Source: Peptoniphilaceae bacterium
GTDB lineage: Bacteria; Bacillota; Clostridia; Tissierellales; Peptoniphilaceae
Assembly: GCA_022779285.1 (NCBI GenBank)
Contig: JALFST010000026.1
Span: forward strand, 1 to 64,000
Direction: 5' to 3'
Length of the DNA: 64,000 nucleotides
Notes under the pieces: model-generated
What the model saw: the letters and a program-made list of their open reading frames with translations, nothing else
What the model was told of the DNA's origin: nothing
Database searches by the model: none
Program-made: the position numbers and the translations under genes
Shown here: piece after piece, positions 18,457-26,118 of the stretch
Layout of the letters: each line of letters starts with the position of its first letter
Numbering within the stretch: position 1 is the stretch's first letter

Positions 18457-19014
18457 TTACTGTTTTGAGATTTTTTCAGAATTTTCATTCTGAGGAGACT
18501 TAGGAAGTATGATTCGAGCGGGAACTCCAACAGCGGTAGCGCCGGCCGGAACATCCTGCAGCACGACAGCGCCTGCTCCGATTTTGGCGCCATTGCCAAT
18601 ATGAATCGGTCCAAGCAGAGTGGCTCCGGCACCGATTACCACGTGATCCCCTACGGTAGGATGACGATGTACATGATCCTTTCCCGTACCTCCTAAAGTC
18701 ACACCATGATACATCATAACATAATTTCCGATTTTTGCGGTCTCTCCGATCACAACGCCCATACCGTGATCAATCATCAGACATTCACCGATTTCCGCCC
18801 CGGGATGAATTTCAATCCCGGTGCGGCGGCGTGCTTCTTGAGAAATGCGGCGTGCTGCGTAGGTATCGCCTTTCAGATAGTATTCGTGCGCAATGTCATA
18901 GCTTTCGAGTGCGTCATTCATGGGATAAAGATTGCGTGCCTCCTCCAGGGATTTGCAGGCAGGATCCATCTCCATGATAAAATGCGCTTGTTTGTCCCAA
19001 TTTCGATTTTTCAT
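18457..19014 (-). CDS. cysE: Serine O-acetyltransferase
   Basis: It acetylates serine with acetyl-CoA to make O-acetylserine for cysteine synthesis. The 185-residue product has a short N-terminal helical part and a left-handed beta-helix of hexapeptide repeats, with the conserved DHGMGVVIGETA and GGTGKD segments. It overlaps the cysK stop as ATGA, so both steps of cysteine synthesis are coupled. The C-terminal tail is long and polar. Confidence 0.95.
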   Translation of the reverse strand: MKNRNWDKQAHFIMEMDPACKSLEEARNLYPMNDALESYDIAHEYYLKGDTYAARRISQEARRRTGIEIHPGAEIGECLMIDHGMGVVIGETAKIGNYVMMYHGVTLGGTGKDHVHRHPTVGDHVVIGAGATLLGPIHIGNGAKIGAGAVVLQDVPAGATAVGVPARIILPKSPQNENSEKISKQ

Positions 19015-19922
19015 ACAGATTCCTTACTTCTGTTTGTGGATTCGGCAAACAGCTTGGTGGATAGATAACGTTCGCCAAGGTCCGGAGCAACGGTAGCGAT
19101 CTTTCCGGTGACATCCTTCAGCATTTTCAAAGCGCCGGCAACGTTGGCGCCGGAAGAAATTCCTACGGAAAGACCTTCCTCGCGGCTCAGGAGGCGAGCC
19201 ATCTCGAGAGCCTCCTCACTCGTTACGGAGATGATCTTATCCAGAATGTCACGATCTAAAATTTTCGGAACTACATTTCCCGCAATTCCCTGAATCAAAT
19301 GCGCTCCGGCCTGTCCTCGGCTTAAAATCGGAGACTCCTCCGGCTCGAGAGCATAAATTTTGACATCAGGATTGTGAGCCTTTAATGCGTGACCGACTCC
19401 GGTTACAGTTCCACCCGTACCGACACCGGCTACAAAACCGGCAACATCCGGCAGCGCTTTGATAATTTCCGGGCCCGTGGAGATTTCATGAGCCTTTACA
19501 TTGGAAGGGTTGGAAAATTGATCGGGCATATACGCATTTCCTTTTGCAGCCTCTGCCCTTGCCTGATTGACAGCTCCTTGCAGTCCTCCCTCCGTGACGA
19601 GAATTACTTTTGCACCGAAGGATTCCATCATGCGCACACGCTCCACACTCATGGATGCAGGCATGTAGATTTCCACCTCATATCCCAATGACTTTCCGAT
19701 GATAGAAAGAGCAACCCCTGTATTTCCTGAGGTCGGCTCCACAATCTTCATTCCCGGACGCAGATCTCTGCGCTCAATTGCATCCTGAATCATGCGAAGA
19801 GCGGGACGATCCTTGATGGATCCGCCCGGATTCGTTTTTTCAAGCTTGACGAAAATTCTTCCCTCGCCTATGTGCTGCAACTGTACAAGCGGTGTACCGC
19901 CGATTGTTTCAATAATTTTCAT
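19011..19922 (-). CDS. cysK: Cysteine synthase (O-acetylserine sulfhydrylase)
   Basis: This PLP enzyme combines O-acetylserine with sulfide to give cysteine. The PLP lysine lies in GGSIKDR (Lys38), followed by PTSGNTG and the phosphate-binding GTGGT loop. 303 residues is normal. AGGAGGAATT precedes the ATG. It is the first gene of a minus-strand run cysK-cysE-DUF368-NYN/LOTUS-PfkB-like. Its leader region carries two inverted repeats. Confidence 0.95.
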   Translation of the reverse strand: MKIIETIGGTPLVQLQHIGEGRIFVKLEKTNPGGSIKDRPALRMIQDAIERRDLRPGMKIVEPTSGNTGVALSIIGKSLGYEVEIYMPASMSVERVRMMESFGAKVILVTEGGLQGAVNQARAEAAKGNAYMPDQFSNPSNVKAHEISTGPEIIKALPDVAGFVAGVGTGGTVTGVGHALKAHNPDVKIYALEPEESPILSRGQAGAHLIQGIAGNVVPKILDRDILDKIISVTSEEALEMARLLSREEGLSVGISSGANVAGALKMLKDVTGKIATVAPDLGERYLSTKLFAESTNRSKESV

Positions 19923-19972
19923 AATTCCTCCTGTATACGCCTGAGCTTATTTCGTTCAAGGTAGGAGTTGAT

Positions 19973-19988
19973 GCAAAGTCAACTTTGC
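19973..19988. promoter_or_regulatory. Inverted repeat in the cysK leader
   Basis: GCAAAGT-CA-ACTTTGC, a perfect 7-2-7 palindrome 50 bases upstream of cysK. It could be an operator for the cysteine operon. Regulator unknown. Confidence 0.4.
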
Positions 19989-20043
19989 CATGAAACGATA
20001 GGGGATTTATACCCGAAATTTTATTTTCAAAGCCTGAAAGCAT

Positions 20044-20072
20044 TGATATTACTGATATTACCAGTAATATCA
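20044..20072. promoter_or_regulatory. Large palindrome between cysK and thiT
   Basis: TGATATTACTG and CAGTAATATCA form perfect 11-bp arms around seven bases. The left part also holds two tandem TGATATTAC units. It sits 15 bases upstream of the thiT -35 box and 120 bases from cysK. A transcription factor site is likely, but which gene it serves cannot be told. Confidence 0.5.
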
Positions 20073-20086
20073 CCCGGATTGACGGA

Positions 20087-20115
20087 TTGACCCTCATAGG
20101 AGAAAGGGATAAAAT
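20087..20115 (+). promoter_or_regulatory. Promoter of the TPP riboswitch-thiT transcript
   Basis: TTGACC, 17 bases, TAAAAT. Transcription would begin just before the riboswitch. Confidence 0.7.
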
Positions 20116-20124
20116 ATCATATAG

Positions 20125-20207
20125 CTACTCGGGGTGCTTCTTCGGAGGCTGAGAGGGGAAACCTAACCCGAATACCTGATCTGTATAATGACAGCGTAGG
20201 GAAGTAG
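20125..20207 (+). ncRNA. TPP riboswitch (THI element) upstream of thiT
   Basis: Shows the conserved GGGGTGC, CTGAGAGG, ACCC and ACCTGATCTG-TATAATG-CAGCGTAGGGAAG blocks, with CTAC/GTAG closing the basal stem. Thiamine pyrophosphate binding should favour the terminator just downstream and switch off thiT. Confidence 0.95.
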
Positions 20208-20219
20208 AACCTCTTTCCT

Positions 20220-20241
20220 CCACGCATCGGCGTGGTTTTTT
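20220..20241 (+). terminator. Riboswitch-controlled terminator before thiT
   Basis: CCACGC-ATCG-GCGTGG followed by TTTTTT, lying between the TPP aptamer and the thiT start. This is the expression platform. Confidence 0.85.
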
Positions 20242-20272
20242 GCTGTCAGGGGAAAAACGGAAGGAGATCATT

Positions 20273-20872
20273 TTGGAAAACAAGAATCAGCCGATTTATA
20301 AAGCATCGGCAAGCATGCTGGCTTTGGCCGGCATGAGCATTGCACTGGCAAAGGTTTTGGACTTTATTAAGATTTACCAATTGCCGAACGGCGGCAGCGT
20401 CACCCTGGGCGCCATGGTCCCCCTGATGCTCTTTGCGATTTTATACGGATGGAAGTGGGGAGTGGCTGTAGGGGCTCTTTACGGACTGATTGAATTTATG
20501 CTCAATCCCTATGTGGTACATCCGTTGCAGATGATATTGGATTATCCTCTTGCGTTTGCAATGCTTGGTTTTGCGGGGATCGCATTCGGAAATCGTAAAA
20601 AATTTTTGAGCGTTTTGCCGTCCATTATATTGGCAGCGGCGCTGCGGCTTGCGGTTCATGTGATTTCAGGATGTATTTTTTATTCGACGATTGATTTTAC
20701 AAAGGAGGGAGCGAGCCTTCTTGCGGCGTTGAGTCCATCCAATTGGTTATCGGGGCTGGGATATAGTATCACCTACAATGCTTCCTATCTGATTCCGGAG
20801 ACGATCATCTGTATTTTGCTGATCGGCATGCTTTGGAAGCCGATTATGGCCTTTGCAGAGCGGAAACGATAA
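20273..20872 (+). CDS. thiT: Thiamine transporter ThiT, ECF S-component
   Basis: This substrate-binding membrane subunit of an energy-coupling-factor importer takes up thiamine. The 199-residue product has about six hydrophobic segments and the ThiT pattern GGSVTLGAMVPL...LYGWKWGV near residue 50. The start is TTG at 20273, six bases after AAGGAG; an upstream TTG-started extension would begin inside the terminator. The ECF ATPases and T-component are not in this window. The TPP riboswitch supports the substrate. Confidence 0.93.
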   Translation: MENKNQPIYKASASMLALAGMSIALAKVLDFIKIYQLPNGGSVTLGAMVPLMLFAILYGWKWGVAVGALYGLIEFMLNPYVVHPLQMILDYPLAFAMLGFAGIAFGNRKKFLSVLPSIILAAALRLAVHVISGCIFYSTIDFTKEGASLLAALSPSNWLSGLGYSITYNASYLIPETIICILLIGMLWKPIMAFAERKR

Positions 20873-20894
20873 TGGAAGGCTCTGTGGTGATTCT

Positions 20895-20933
20895 AAAAGA
20901 CGGTTTTGCTAAATTTTGCAAAACCGTCTTTTT
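20895..20933 (+). terminator. Intrinsic terminator after thiT
   Basis: AAAGACGGTTTTGC with its complement GCAAAACCGTCTTT, a six-to-seven-base loop and T-rich tail. Confidence 0.88.
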
Positions 20934-21043
20934 GTATTCGGGAAGAATGTATTTCGGACAGAATCGGCAAATCCTCATAATGAAAAAATTTTCATAAAAA
21001 TCCATGCGACGGATACGGCTGCTTGGCGCGAAAATATATGCAA

Positions 21044-21073
21044 TGGACAAAAGGGATTCGGAAAGTGTATAGT
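21044..21073 (+). promoter_or_regulatory. Candidate promoter of the M16C peptidase gene
   Basis: TGGACA, 18 bases, TATAGT, about 60 bases upstream of the coding start. Confidence 0.45.
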
Positions 21074-21133
21074 CTTCTTAAAACAAAATATCTTGCAGAA
21101 TGATCGATTAGAATAGTCACTAAAGGAGAAAAA

Positions 21134-24007
21134 ATGAAAATCATTAAAGGAGAAACGCTTTTTGGCTTTACCATTCAAAGAATCAGAGAGATTCCGGAGC
21201 TGAACGGCGAGCTCGTGGAGATGACGCATGACAAAACGGGGGCTGCGCTTTGCTGGATGCGGAGTGAGGAGCAGAACAAGCTTTTTTCGGTCGCTTTTCA
21301 GACGGTGCCGGAGGACAGTACCGGGGTTTTCCATATTTTGGAGCATTCGGTACTCAACGGATCGGAGAGGTTTCCGGTCAAGGAGCCCTTTGTTGAGCTG
21401 CTCAAGAGCTCGATGAACACCTTTCTGAACGCAATGACATTTCCGGATAAGACGATGTACCCGGTTTCCAGTCGAAATGAGAAGGATTTTCTCAATCTGA
21501 TGTCCGTCTATCTGGATGCGGTTTTTGCACCCCGTATTTTGGAAAATCCGAATATTTTCTATCAAGAGGGCATCCATGTCGAATTGGGGGAGGCACCCTC
21601 TTATAAGGGGGTTGTATTCAACGAAATGAAGGGAGCGATGTCCAATGTGGACAATCGCATTGAAGAAAGCATGAGCGAGCTTCTTTTTCCGGATACCTGT
21701 TATCGTTTCAACTCGGGCGGAAATCCGGCCAAAATTCCCGACCTGACGTATGAGAGGTTTCTCGACACGTACAAGAGGTTCTATCATCCATCCAACGCAA
21801 GATTTTATCTGGATGGAGCGATTCCCATCGAGGAGACGCTGACCATGATCGGCTCGTATCTTGAAAGATATGAAAAACGGGAGGGATTTCCTGAGATCTC
21901 CTTTCAGACTCCTGTCGCCGTGGAGGGAAGCGCGCGTTTTGAAATCGAACCGGAGGATTCTGCGGAGAGTCGAGCCGTGCTTGCTCTCGGAAAAATTTTC
22001 GGAACCTGGGAAGAGAAAACGGAAATTTATGCCGCCAAGGTACTTTGTGACGTGCTCGCGGGTTCGAATGAGTCGCCTCTGAAGCGTGCCGTTCTTTCCT
22101 CCGGGCTGGCAGAGGATATGGAGCTGACGGTTATGGATGGACTGGCGCAGCCTTATATTCTCCTCATTGTGCGCAATATGAAGGAAGAAAACAGTGCCAG
22201 CCTTCTGGAAATCATACAGAATACGGTTCAGCGGATAGTTACAGAGGGACTGGATAAAAAAGCTCTTTCGGCGTCCATCAACCTTTTGGCTTATCATTCT
22301 AAGCAAAAGTCGGAACCGCAGGGAGTTTATCGCGCGATTTCCGCACTCAACAGCTGGCTTTATGGCGGGGATCCTCTGCTATATCTGACAAATGATCAGA
22401 CGATTGCGGAGCTGAGAAAAATGGTGGAGACATCCGACTTTGAAAAACTGCTGGAAACGCTCCTATTGAAGGAAGAGGGGCGTGCCGTTTTGCACATGCT
22501 GCCTTCCGTAACTCTTGGCGACGAAGAACGAAAGGCGGAGGAGAAGCGGGTACAGGCCGAGGCAGATGCGCTTACGGAAGCGGAGCTCCGGGAGCTGCGC
22601 AATCAGAATGAGGCTCTTCTTCAGTGGCAGAAGACTCCGGATTCTCCGGAGAACATTGCGACATTGCCGGCACTTTCTCTGAGTGAGGTGAGCGAGACGC
22701 CGGAGCTGACGGTGACGCAAATTCATCAAGAGGGAGAAGTGACGGTGCTCACACATCCTCTCACCACACAGGGCATTGTCTATCTTTCGATGTATTTTCC
22801 CATGACACAGTTTCGCCTTGAAGAGCTCGCCATGCTTTCTCTGTATCCGGGATTCTACGGCGAGCTTCCGACCGAAAGGCATTCCGTTTTGGCCCTGCAG
22901 CAGGAGATCAAAAACTACATCGGGAGCCTGAGCTTTTCTCTGGATGTACACGGTCCGGATCGGGAGAAAGAAAAATGTACGCCATGTCTTGTTGTGCGCG
23001 CGGGGATGCTGGAGGAAAACCTGGATCAGGCCAAGGCGCTGATTCGTGAGATTCTTCTGGAGACCCGGTTTGATGATATCGATAAGATCCGCGAATTTGT
23101 TATGCAAGCCAATGAGATGTCCCGGCAGACCATAGTTTCCAACGGGCATTTGCTGGGCTTCCGGGCGGTACAGTCGCACTATAGTGCAAAGGGCGCGGTC
23201 AATGAAGCGCTCAGCGGCTATACCTCCATCCGGTTTTTGCGCCGGTTCGCTTCCGATTTTGAGAATGTGGTTGAGGACTTTCTTTCCCTGGTGCATCGGG
23301 CAAGCGACGAATCCATCTCAAGAACCGGACTTGTGGCGAGCGTGACATCGACAAATCCCGCATCTTTTGCAGATCTTTTTGAAGCTCTGCCTGCCGGCAA
23401 GCCTCTTCCGAAAGCAAGCGCTTATCGTACGGAGCTCCCCGGAAAAATGGGACTTCGCATTCCTGCGCAGATCGCTTATGCGCTGAAAGGATATCGCCTC
23501 TCGGAATGCGGCATGGAGATGAACGGAGGGATTCGTGTCGTTTCCAATATTTTGTCTCTGGCATATCTTTGGAATGCGGTACGCGTACAAGGCGGAGCTT
23601 ATGGTGCAGGTTTTCCGATCGGCCGTGATGGCGGTCTCGTGTGCTATTCCTATCGTGATCCGTCGCCCGCACGATCCCTGAAAATCTACGATGCGCTTGC
23701 CGATTTTATGCAGGAGTTTCGTGACGGTGATGAGGATTTGGAAAAGTATATTATTTCGGCTGTGGCTCTTACAGAGGGACTGCACACGCCCGCAGAACAA
23801 GGCGCCATTGCCGATGAGCTCCGGTTTGCGGGTGTATCGGATGCAGATCGTATCCTCAATCGCAAGCAGATGCTTTCCATAAAGCGTGAAAATCTTACGG
23901 ATTGGAATCCGGCGCTTCAAAAGATGGCGGAAGATGGCGCCGTTTGTGTTGTCGGGCCGGAGGAGGCTCTCCGTGGGTGTGAGGGACTGGAAATCCTGGA
24001 ACTGTAA
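21134..24007 (+). CDS. M16C zinc metallopeptidase, PreP-like
   Basis: A large (957-residue) insulinase-type peptidase related to mitochondrial presequence protease, expected to degrade short unfolded peptides inside a closed chamber. The inverted zinc motif HILEH has His67, Glu70 and His71. A distal glutamate is in the FNEMKGAMS region (about 171). M16C-associated and two further M16 folds fill the rest. No signal peptide, so it acts in the cytosol. GGAGAAAA precedes the ATG. Single gene, closed by a terminator at 24066. Length matches the family. Confidence 0.92.
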   Translation: MKIIKGETLFGFTIQRIREIPELNGELVEMTHDKTGAALCWMRSEEQNKLFSVAFQTVPEDSTGVFHILEHSVLNGSERFPVKEPFVELLKSSMNTFLNAMTFPDKTMYPVSSRNEKDFLNLMSVYLDAVFAPRILENPNIFYQEGIHVELGEAPSYKGVVFNEMKGAMSNVDNRIEESMSELLFPDTCYRFNSGGNPAKIPDLTYERFLDTYKRFYHPSNARFYLDGAIPIEETLTMIGSYLERYEKREGFPEISFQTPVAVEGSARFEIEPEDSAESRAVLALGKIFGTWEEKTEIYAAKVLCDVLAGSNESPLKRAVLSSGLAEDMELTVMDGLAQPYILLIVRNMKEENSASLLEIIQNTVQRIVTEGLDKKALSASINLLAYHSKQKSEPQGVYRAISALNSWLYGGDPLLYLTNDQTIAELRKMVETSDFEKLLETLLLKEEGRAVLHMLPSVTLGDEERKAEEKRVQAEADALTEAELRELRNQNEALLQWQKTPDSPENIATLPALSLSEVSETPELTVTQIHQEGEVTVLTHPLTTQGIVYLSMYFPMTQFRLEELAMLSLYPGFYGELPTERHSVLALQQEIKNYIGSLSFSLDVHGPDREKEKCTPCLVVRAGMLEENLDQAKALIREILLETRFDDIDKIREFVMQANEMSRQTIVSNGHLLGFRAVQSHYSAKGAVNEALSGYTSIRFLRRFASDFENVVEDFLSLVHRASDESISRTGLVASVTSTNPASFADLFEALPAGKPLPKASAYRTELPGKMGLRIPAQIAYALKGYRLSECGMEMNGGIRVVSNILSLAYLWNAVRVQGGAYGAGFPIGRDGGLVCYSYRDPSPARSLKIYDALADFMQEFRDGDEDLEKYIISAVALTEGLHTPAEQGAIADELRFAGVSDADRILNRKQMLSIKRENLTDWNPALQKMAEDGAVCVVGPEEALRGCEGLEILEL

Positions 24008-24065
24008 TAAATGCGGAAATATGATCCTTTTCCGTGCAGAGAAAAAATCGGATTGCTTGAGAGAA

Positions 24066-24090
24066 AGACGACCCTGCGGGGTCGTTTTTC
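24066..24090 (+). terminator. Intrinsic terminator after the M16C peptidase
   Basis: ACGACCC-TGCG-GGGTCGT followed by TTTTT. Confidence 0.88.
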
Positions 24091-24177
24091 TTGAAATGGG
24101 ACAAAAGTGGGACAAAGCGCATTTTTCACTTTGTTTGACAAGGCAGAACGGGAATTTTCAGGGCAAAATGGCGTCTG

Positions 24178-24213
24178 AAACCGGAAAGAAGATCTGAGTC
24201 TCCTTTCCGGTTT
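24178..24213. repeat. Perfect 11-bp inverted repeat
   Basis: AAACCGGAAAG and CTTTCCGGTTT around 14 bases, not followed by a clear U-tract. It could be a weak terminator or the remains of an element end. The 250 bases that follow (to 24460) hold no gene I can support. Confidence 0.4.
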
Positions 24214-24460
24214 AGGAAAATTTATTCACGAATGGATGGCTTGATCGGCGCCTGATGCTTTTGACCTTTCCGGTGTTCGGGTTTGAGGAGGACAGTACTG
24301 AATTCCGGTACTGTTCAATTACATTCAGGTCGGATTTGCGCGACTTCTGCCGGACGGCTGTGCCGATTACATCGACCGCATTTTCAAAGGGCATTTCCGA
24401 TATCTTATAAAGGCAATGAGCAGGCACAAAAACTGCTCATATATATCGAAGAAACTGACA

Positions 24461-24511
24461 AATACAAAAATCGAGTGATCATAACGGATTCGGGTTATGA
24501 TCACTCGATTT
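24461..24511 (-). terminator. Terminator of the tRNA-Pro transcript
   Basis: A 17-bp perfect stem AAATCGAGTGATCATAA / TTATGATCACTCGATTT with a ten-base loop. On the minus strand it is followed by TTTTTGTATT and starts directly after the tRNA gene. Confidence 0.92.
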
Positions 24512-24513
24512 GA

Positions 24514-24587
24514 TCGGAGTGACAGGATTTGAACCTGCGACCCCTTGTCCCCCAGACAAGTGCGCTACCGAACTGCGCTACACCCCG
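24514..24587 (-). tRNA. tRNA-Pro (anticodon GGG)
   Basis: On the minus strand the 74-base sequence folds as a tRNA. The acceptor stem is CGGGGTG/CACTCCG with discriminator A. The D-arm is AGCGCAGTTCGGTAGCGC. The anticodon loop CTGGGGG (anticodon GGG) sits on CTTGT/ACAAG, and the T-arm contains GGTTCAAATCC. The 3' CCA is not encoded (TCA follows). A strong terminator lies directly downstream. Confidence 0.97.
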
Positions 24588-24665
24588 ATACCGCAATATC
24601 ATACCACAAATGGGGCGCGAAAAAAAGAGGTCTCACCCCGGATTGCACTCCGCCGATTCTTAACG

Positions 24666-24696
24666 GTCAAGACATATGCTACACTTTTCGTTCAAA
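24666..24696 (+). repeat. Short dispersed repeat, copy 2 (with 7784-7814)
   Basis: Matches minus-strand 7814-7784 at 26 of 31 positions. Read as codons, both copies give VKTYA-x-LFVQ with mostly synonymous differences. Confidence 0.4.
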
Positions 24697-24854
24697 CCGC
24701 ATCTGATCCATATTCTTTTCTCGTCGACTCTTTTTACAGGTATTCCTTTTGACTTGTCAAAGGTGAAGAGCGATCAACGGGAGCATCCCTCGACAGGGAA
24801 AAAGGAATTTTCTGTTTTTTCTTCTCGCCCGGAAAAAGCAGTGGGCCTAACGCC

Positions 24855-24920
24855 TTATGCGCTGAAATACTCTTGTACGATTTGTTCCGGACTCTTGAAA
24901 TTCAGCACATACTTCGCCAT
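24855..24920 (-). other. 21-codon open reading frame, possible gene remnant
   Basis: ATG to TAA encoding a peptide beginning MAKYVLNFKSPEQ and ending EYFSA, with AAAGGA three bases before the ATG (closer than usual). The composition looks protein-like, but I do not recognise it. It could be the 5' remnant of a lost gene or a small peptide gene. Confidence 0.2.
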
Positions 24921-25162
24921 TGTTCCTTTGTTTATGTTTTACCTGCACAACAAGATCTCTTCTTCGTATGAAGATGTGACGAGGGTAAAGAATCTTTCCA
25001 TTCTCTCACCGGCTTCGTTCCGCTTTCCTGTTTTGCCAGAGCCTTTTTGTGGAATTTGACGACACATGCCCCTAAAACTTCTTGCATACTTGACCGGCAA
25101 CATACATACATTTCCGCAAGCCTATGGGCGCCGCTTCGTCGAAGCATATGCCGAACACATTG

Positions 25163-25213
25163 TATCAGAGCGCCTCTTTTTGGAAAGTGTCACATATGTT
25201 TTATTACATTACA
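25163..25213 (+). repeat. Dispersed repeat, copy A (with 50867-50924)
   Basis: An 18-base block TATCAGAGCGCCTCTTTT is identical to the minus strand at 50924-50907. After a 6-base spacer (13 in the other copy) a 27-base block matches at 22 positions. Related but weaker similarity continues upstream. Confidence 0.55.
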
Positions 25214-25341
25214 TTTTGCCCGGATTGCATTCCGACAGTAGTGCACCCTGAGAACGTGGAACCCTGCGAATCAGACGCTTTGTCGGTGAGCATGCTCAGC
25301 GATGCGGAGAATCGTAAACGAAAATTCGATCAAATTTAGAG

Positions 25342-25347
25342 TATAAT
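25342..25347 (+). promoter_or_regulatory. Candidate -10 box upstream of the LytTR gene
   Basis: A consensus TATAAT 61 bases upstream of the coding start. No good -35 box is visible, so an activator may be needed. Confidence 0.35.
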
Positions 25348-25407
25348 GAATCCGAATCCATCACCATCTCATTGATTTTTAGAAACTATGCGGAAGCGAG
25401 CCTCATC

Positions 25408-26109
25408 ATGTCAAAAAACATTTATAAAATTGCCATTTGTGATGACGATCCTGCGGACATACGCTATATTCGGGACATTGTCTGTGAATGGGGTGAAAAC
25501 CGATCCATCGAGATCCATACCTTTCCTTCGGCGGAAGCTTTTTTGTTTCAATATGAGGAGGAAAGGGGCTGGGATATTCTCCTTCTGGATGTGGAAATGG
25601 GAAGAATGGATGGTGTAACGTTGGCAAAGAAGCTCCGCAGAGACAATGAAACGGTACAAATTATCTTTATTACGGGGTATTCGGATTATATTGCAGATGG
25701 CTATGAGGTTGAGGCGCTCCATTATTTATTAAAACCGGTAAAAAAGGACCGGCTTCTCCACGTGCTGGAGCGAGCGGCGGAGCATTTGAAGAAAAATGAA
25801 CGGGAAATTGTGCTGAAAACGCCGGAAGAGATCGTGCTGATGCCCATTCGGGAGATTTTATTTTTAGAGGTACGACAGAATTATGTGACTGTTCACGGGA
25901 AACGCGAGGTTACGGTAAAGCGTACTTTGAGCGAATTTGAAAAGGAGCTCGATGATCGATTTTTCCGGATGGGACGATCGTTTCTTGTCAATTTGCGTGT
26001 GATTTCGCGTGTGACAAAAAAAGAAGTTTTCCTGAAGGACGGAAGCGTGCTGCCTCTCCCAAGGGGACAGTACGAGCCGCTCAATCGGGCCATTATTACG
26101 AGAATGTAG
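25408..26109 (+). CDS. Response regulator with LytTR DNA-binding domain (AgrA-like)
   Basis: The receiver domain (1-120) has the acidic pocket CDDD (12-14), phospho-acceptor Asp61 in LLLDVEMG, and Lys109 in LLKP. A LytTR DNA-binding domain (about 140-233) follows, with the pattern FLEVRQNYVTVH and FFRMGRSFLVNL. It probably acts with the adjacent sensor kinase (9-base gap) and controls the two ABC exporter genes downstream. The start at 25408 is preferred over an in-frame TTG 12 codons upstream because homology begins here; the ribosome site is weak. Confidence 0.9.
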   Translation: MSKNIYKIAICDDDPADIRYIRDIVCEWGENRSIEIHTFPSAEAFLFQYEEERGWDILLLDVEMGRMDGVTLAKKLRRDNETVQIIFITGYSDYIADGYEVEALHYLLKPVKKDRLLHVLERAAEHLKKNEREIVLKTPEEIVLMPIREILFLEVRQNYVTVHGKREVTVKRTLSEFEKELDDRFFRMGRSFLVNLRVISRVTKKEVFLKDGSVLPLPRGQYEPLNRAIITRM

Positions 26110-26118
26110 GAAACCGGA

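Larger units (their letters stand above)
24600..25340. other. Gene-poor stretch with short repeats
   Basis: No protein family is recognisable on either strand. Several overlapping frames of 60-127 codons are open but lack ribosome sites or recognisable sequence. The stretch holds one copy of each of two dispersed repeats (24666-24696 and 25163-25213) and a 21-codon minus-strand reading frame (24855-24920). It looks like decayed or non-coding DNA next to a tRNA gene. Confidence 0.5.

Noticed and set aside
20975..22306. 443-codon minus-strand frame opposite the M16C peptidase
   Set aside because: Shadow of the peptidase gene; begins inside it and has no recognisable domain.
24212..24427. 71-codon minus-strand frame considered as an integrase or transposase fragment
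   Set aside because: No recombinase catalytic residues or other recognisable motif, and no ribosome site.
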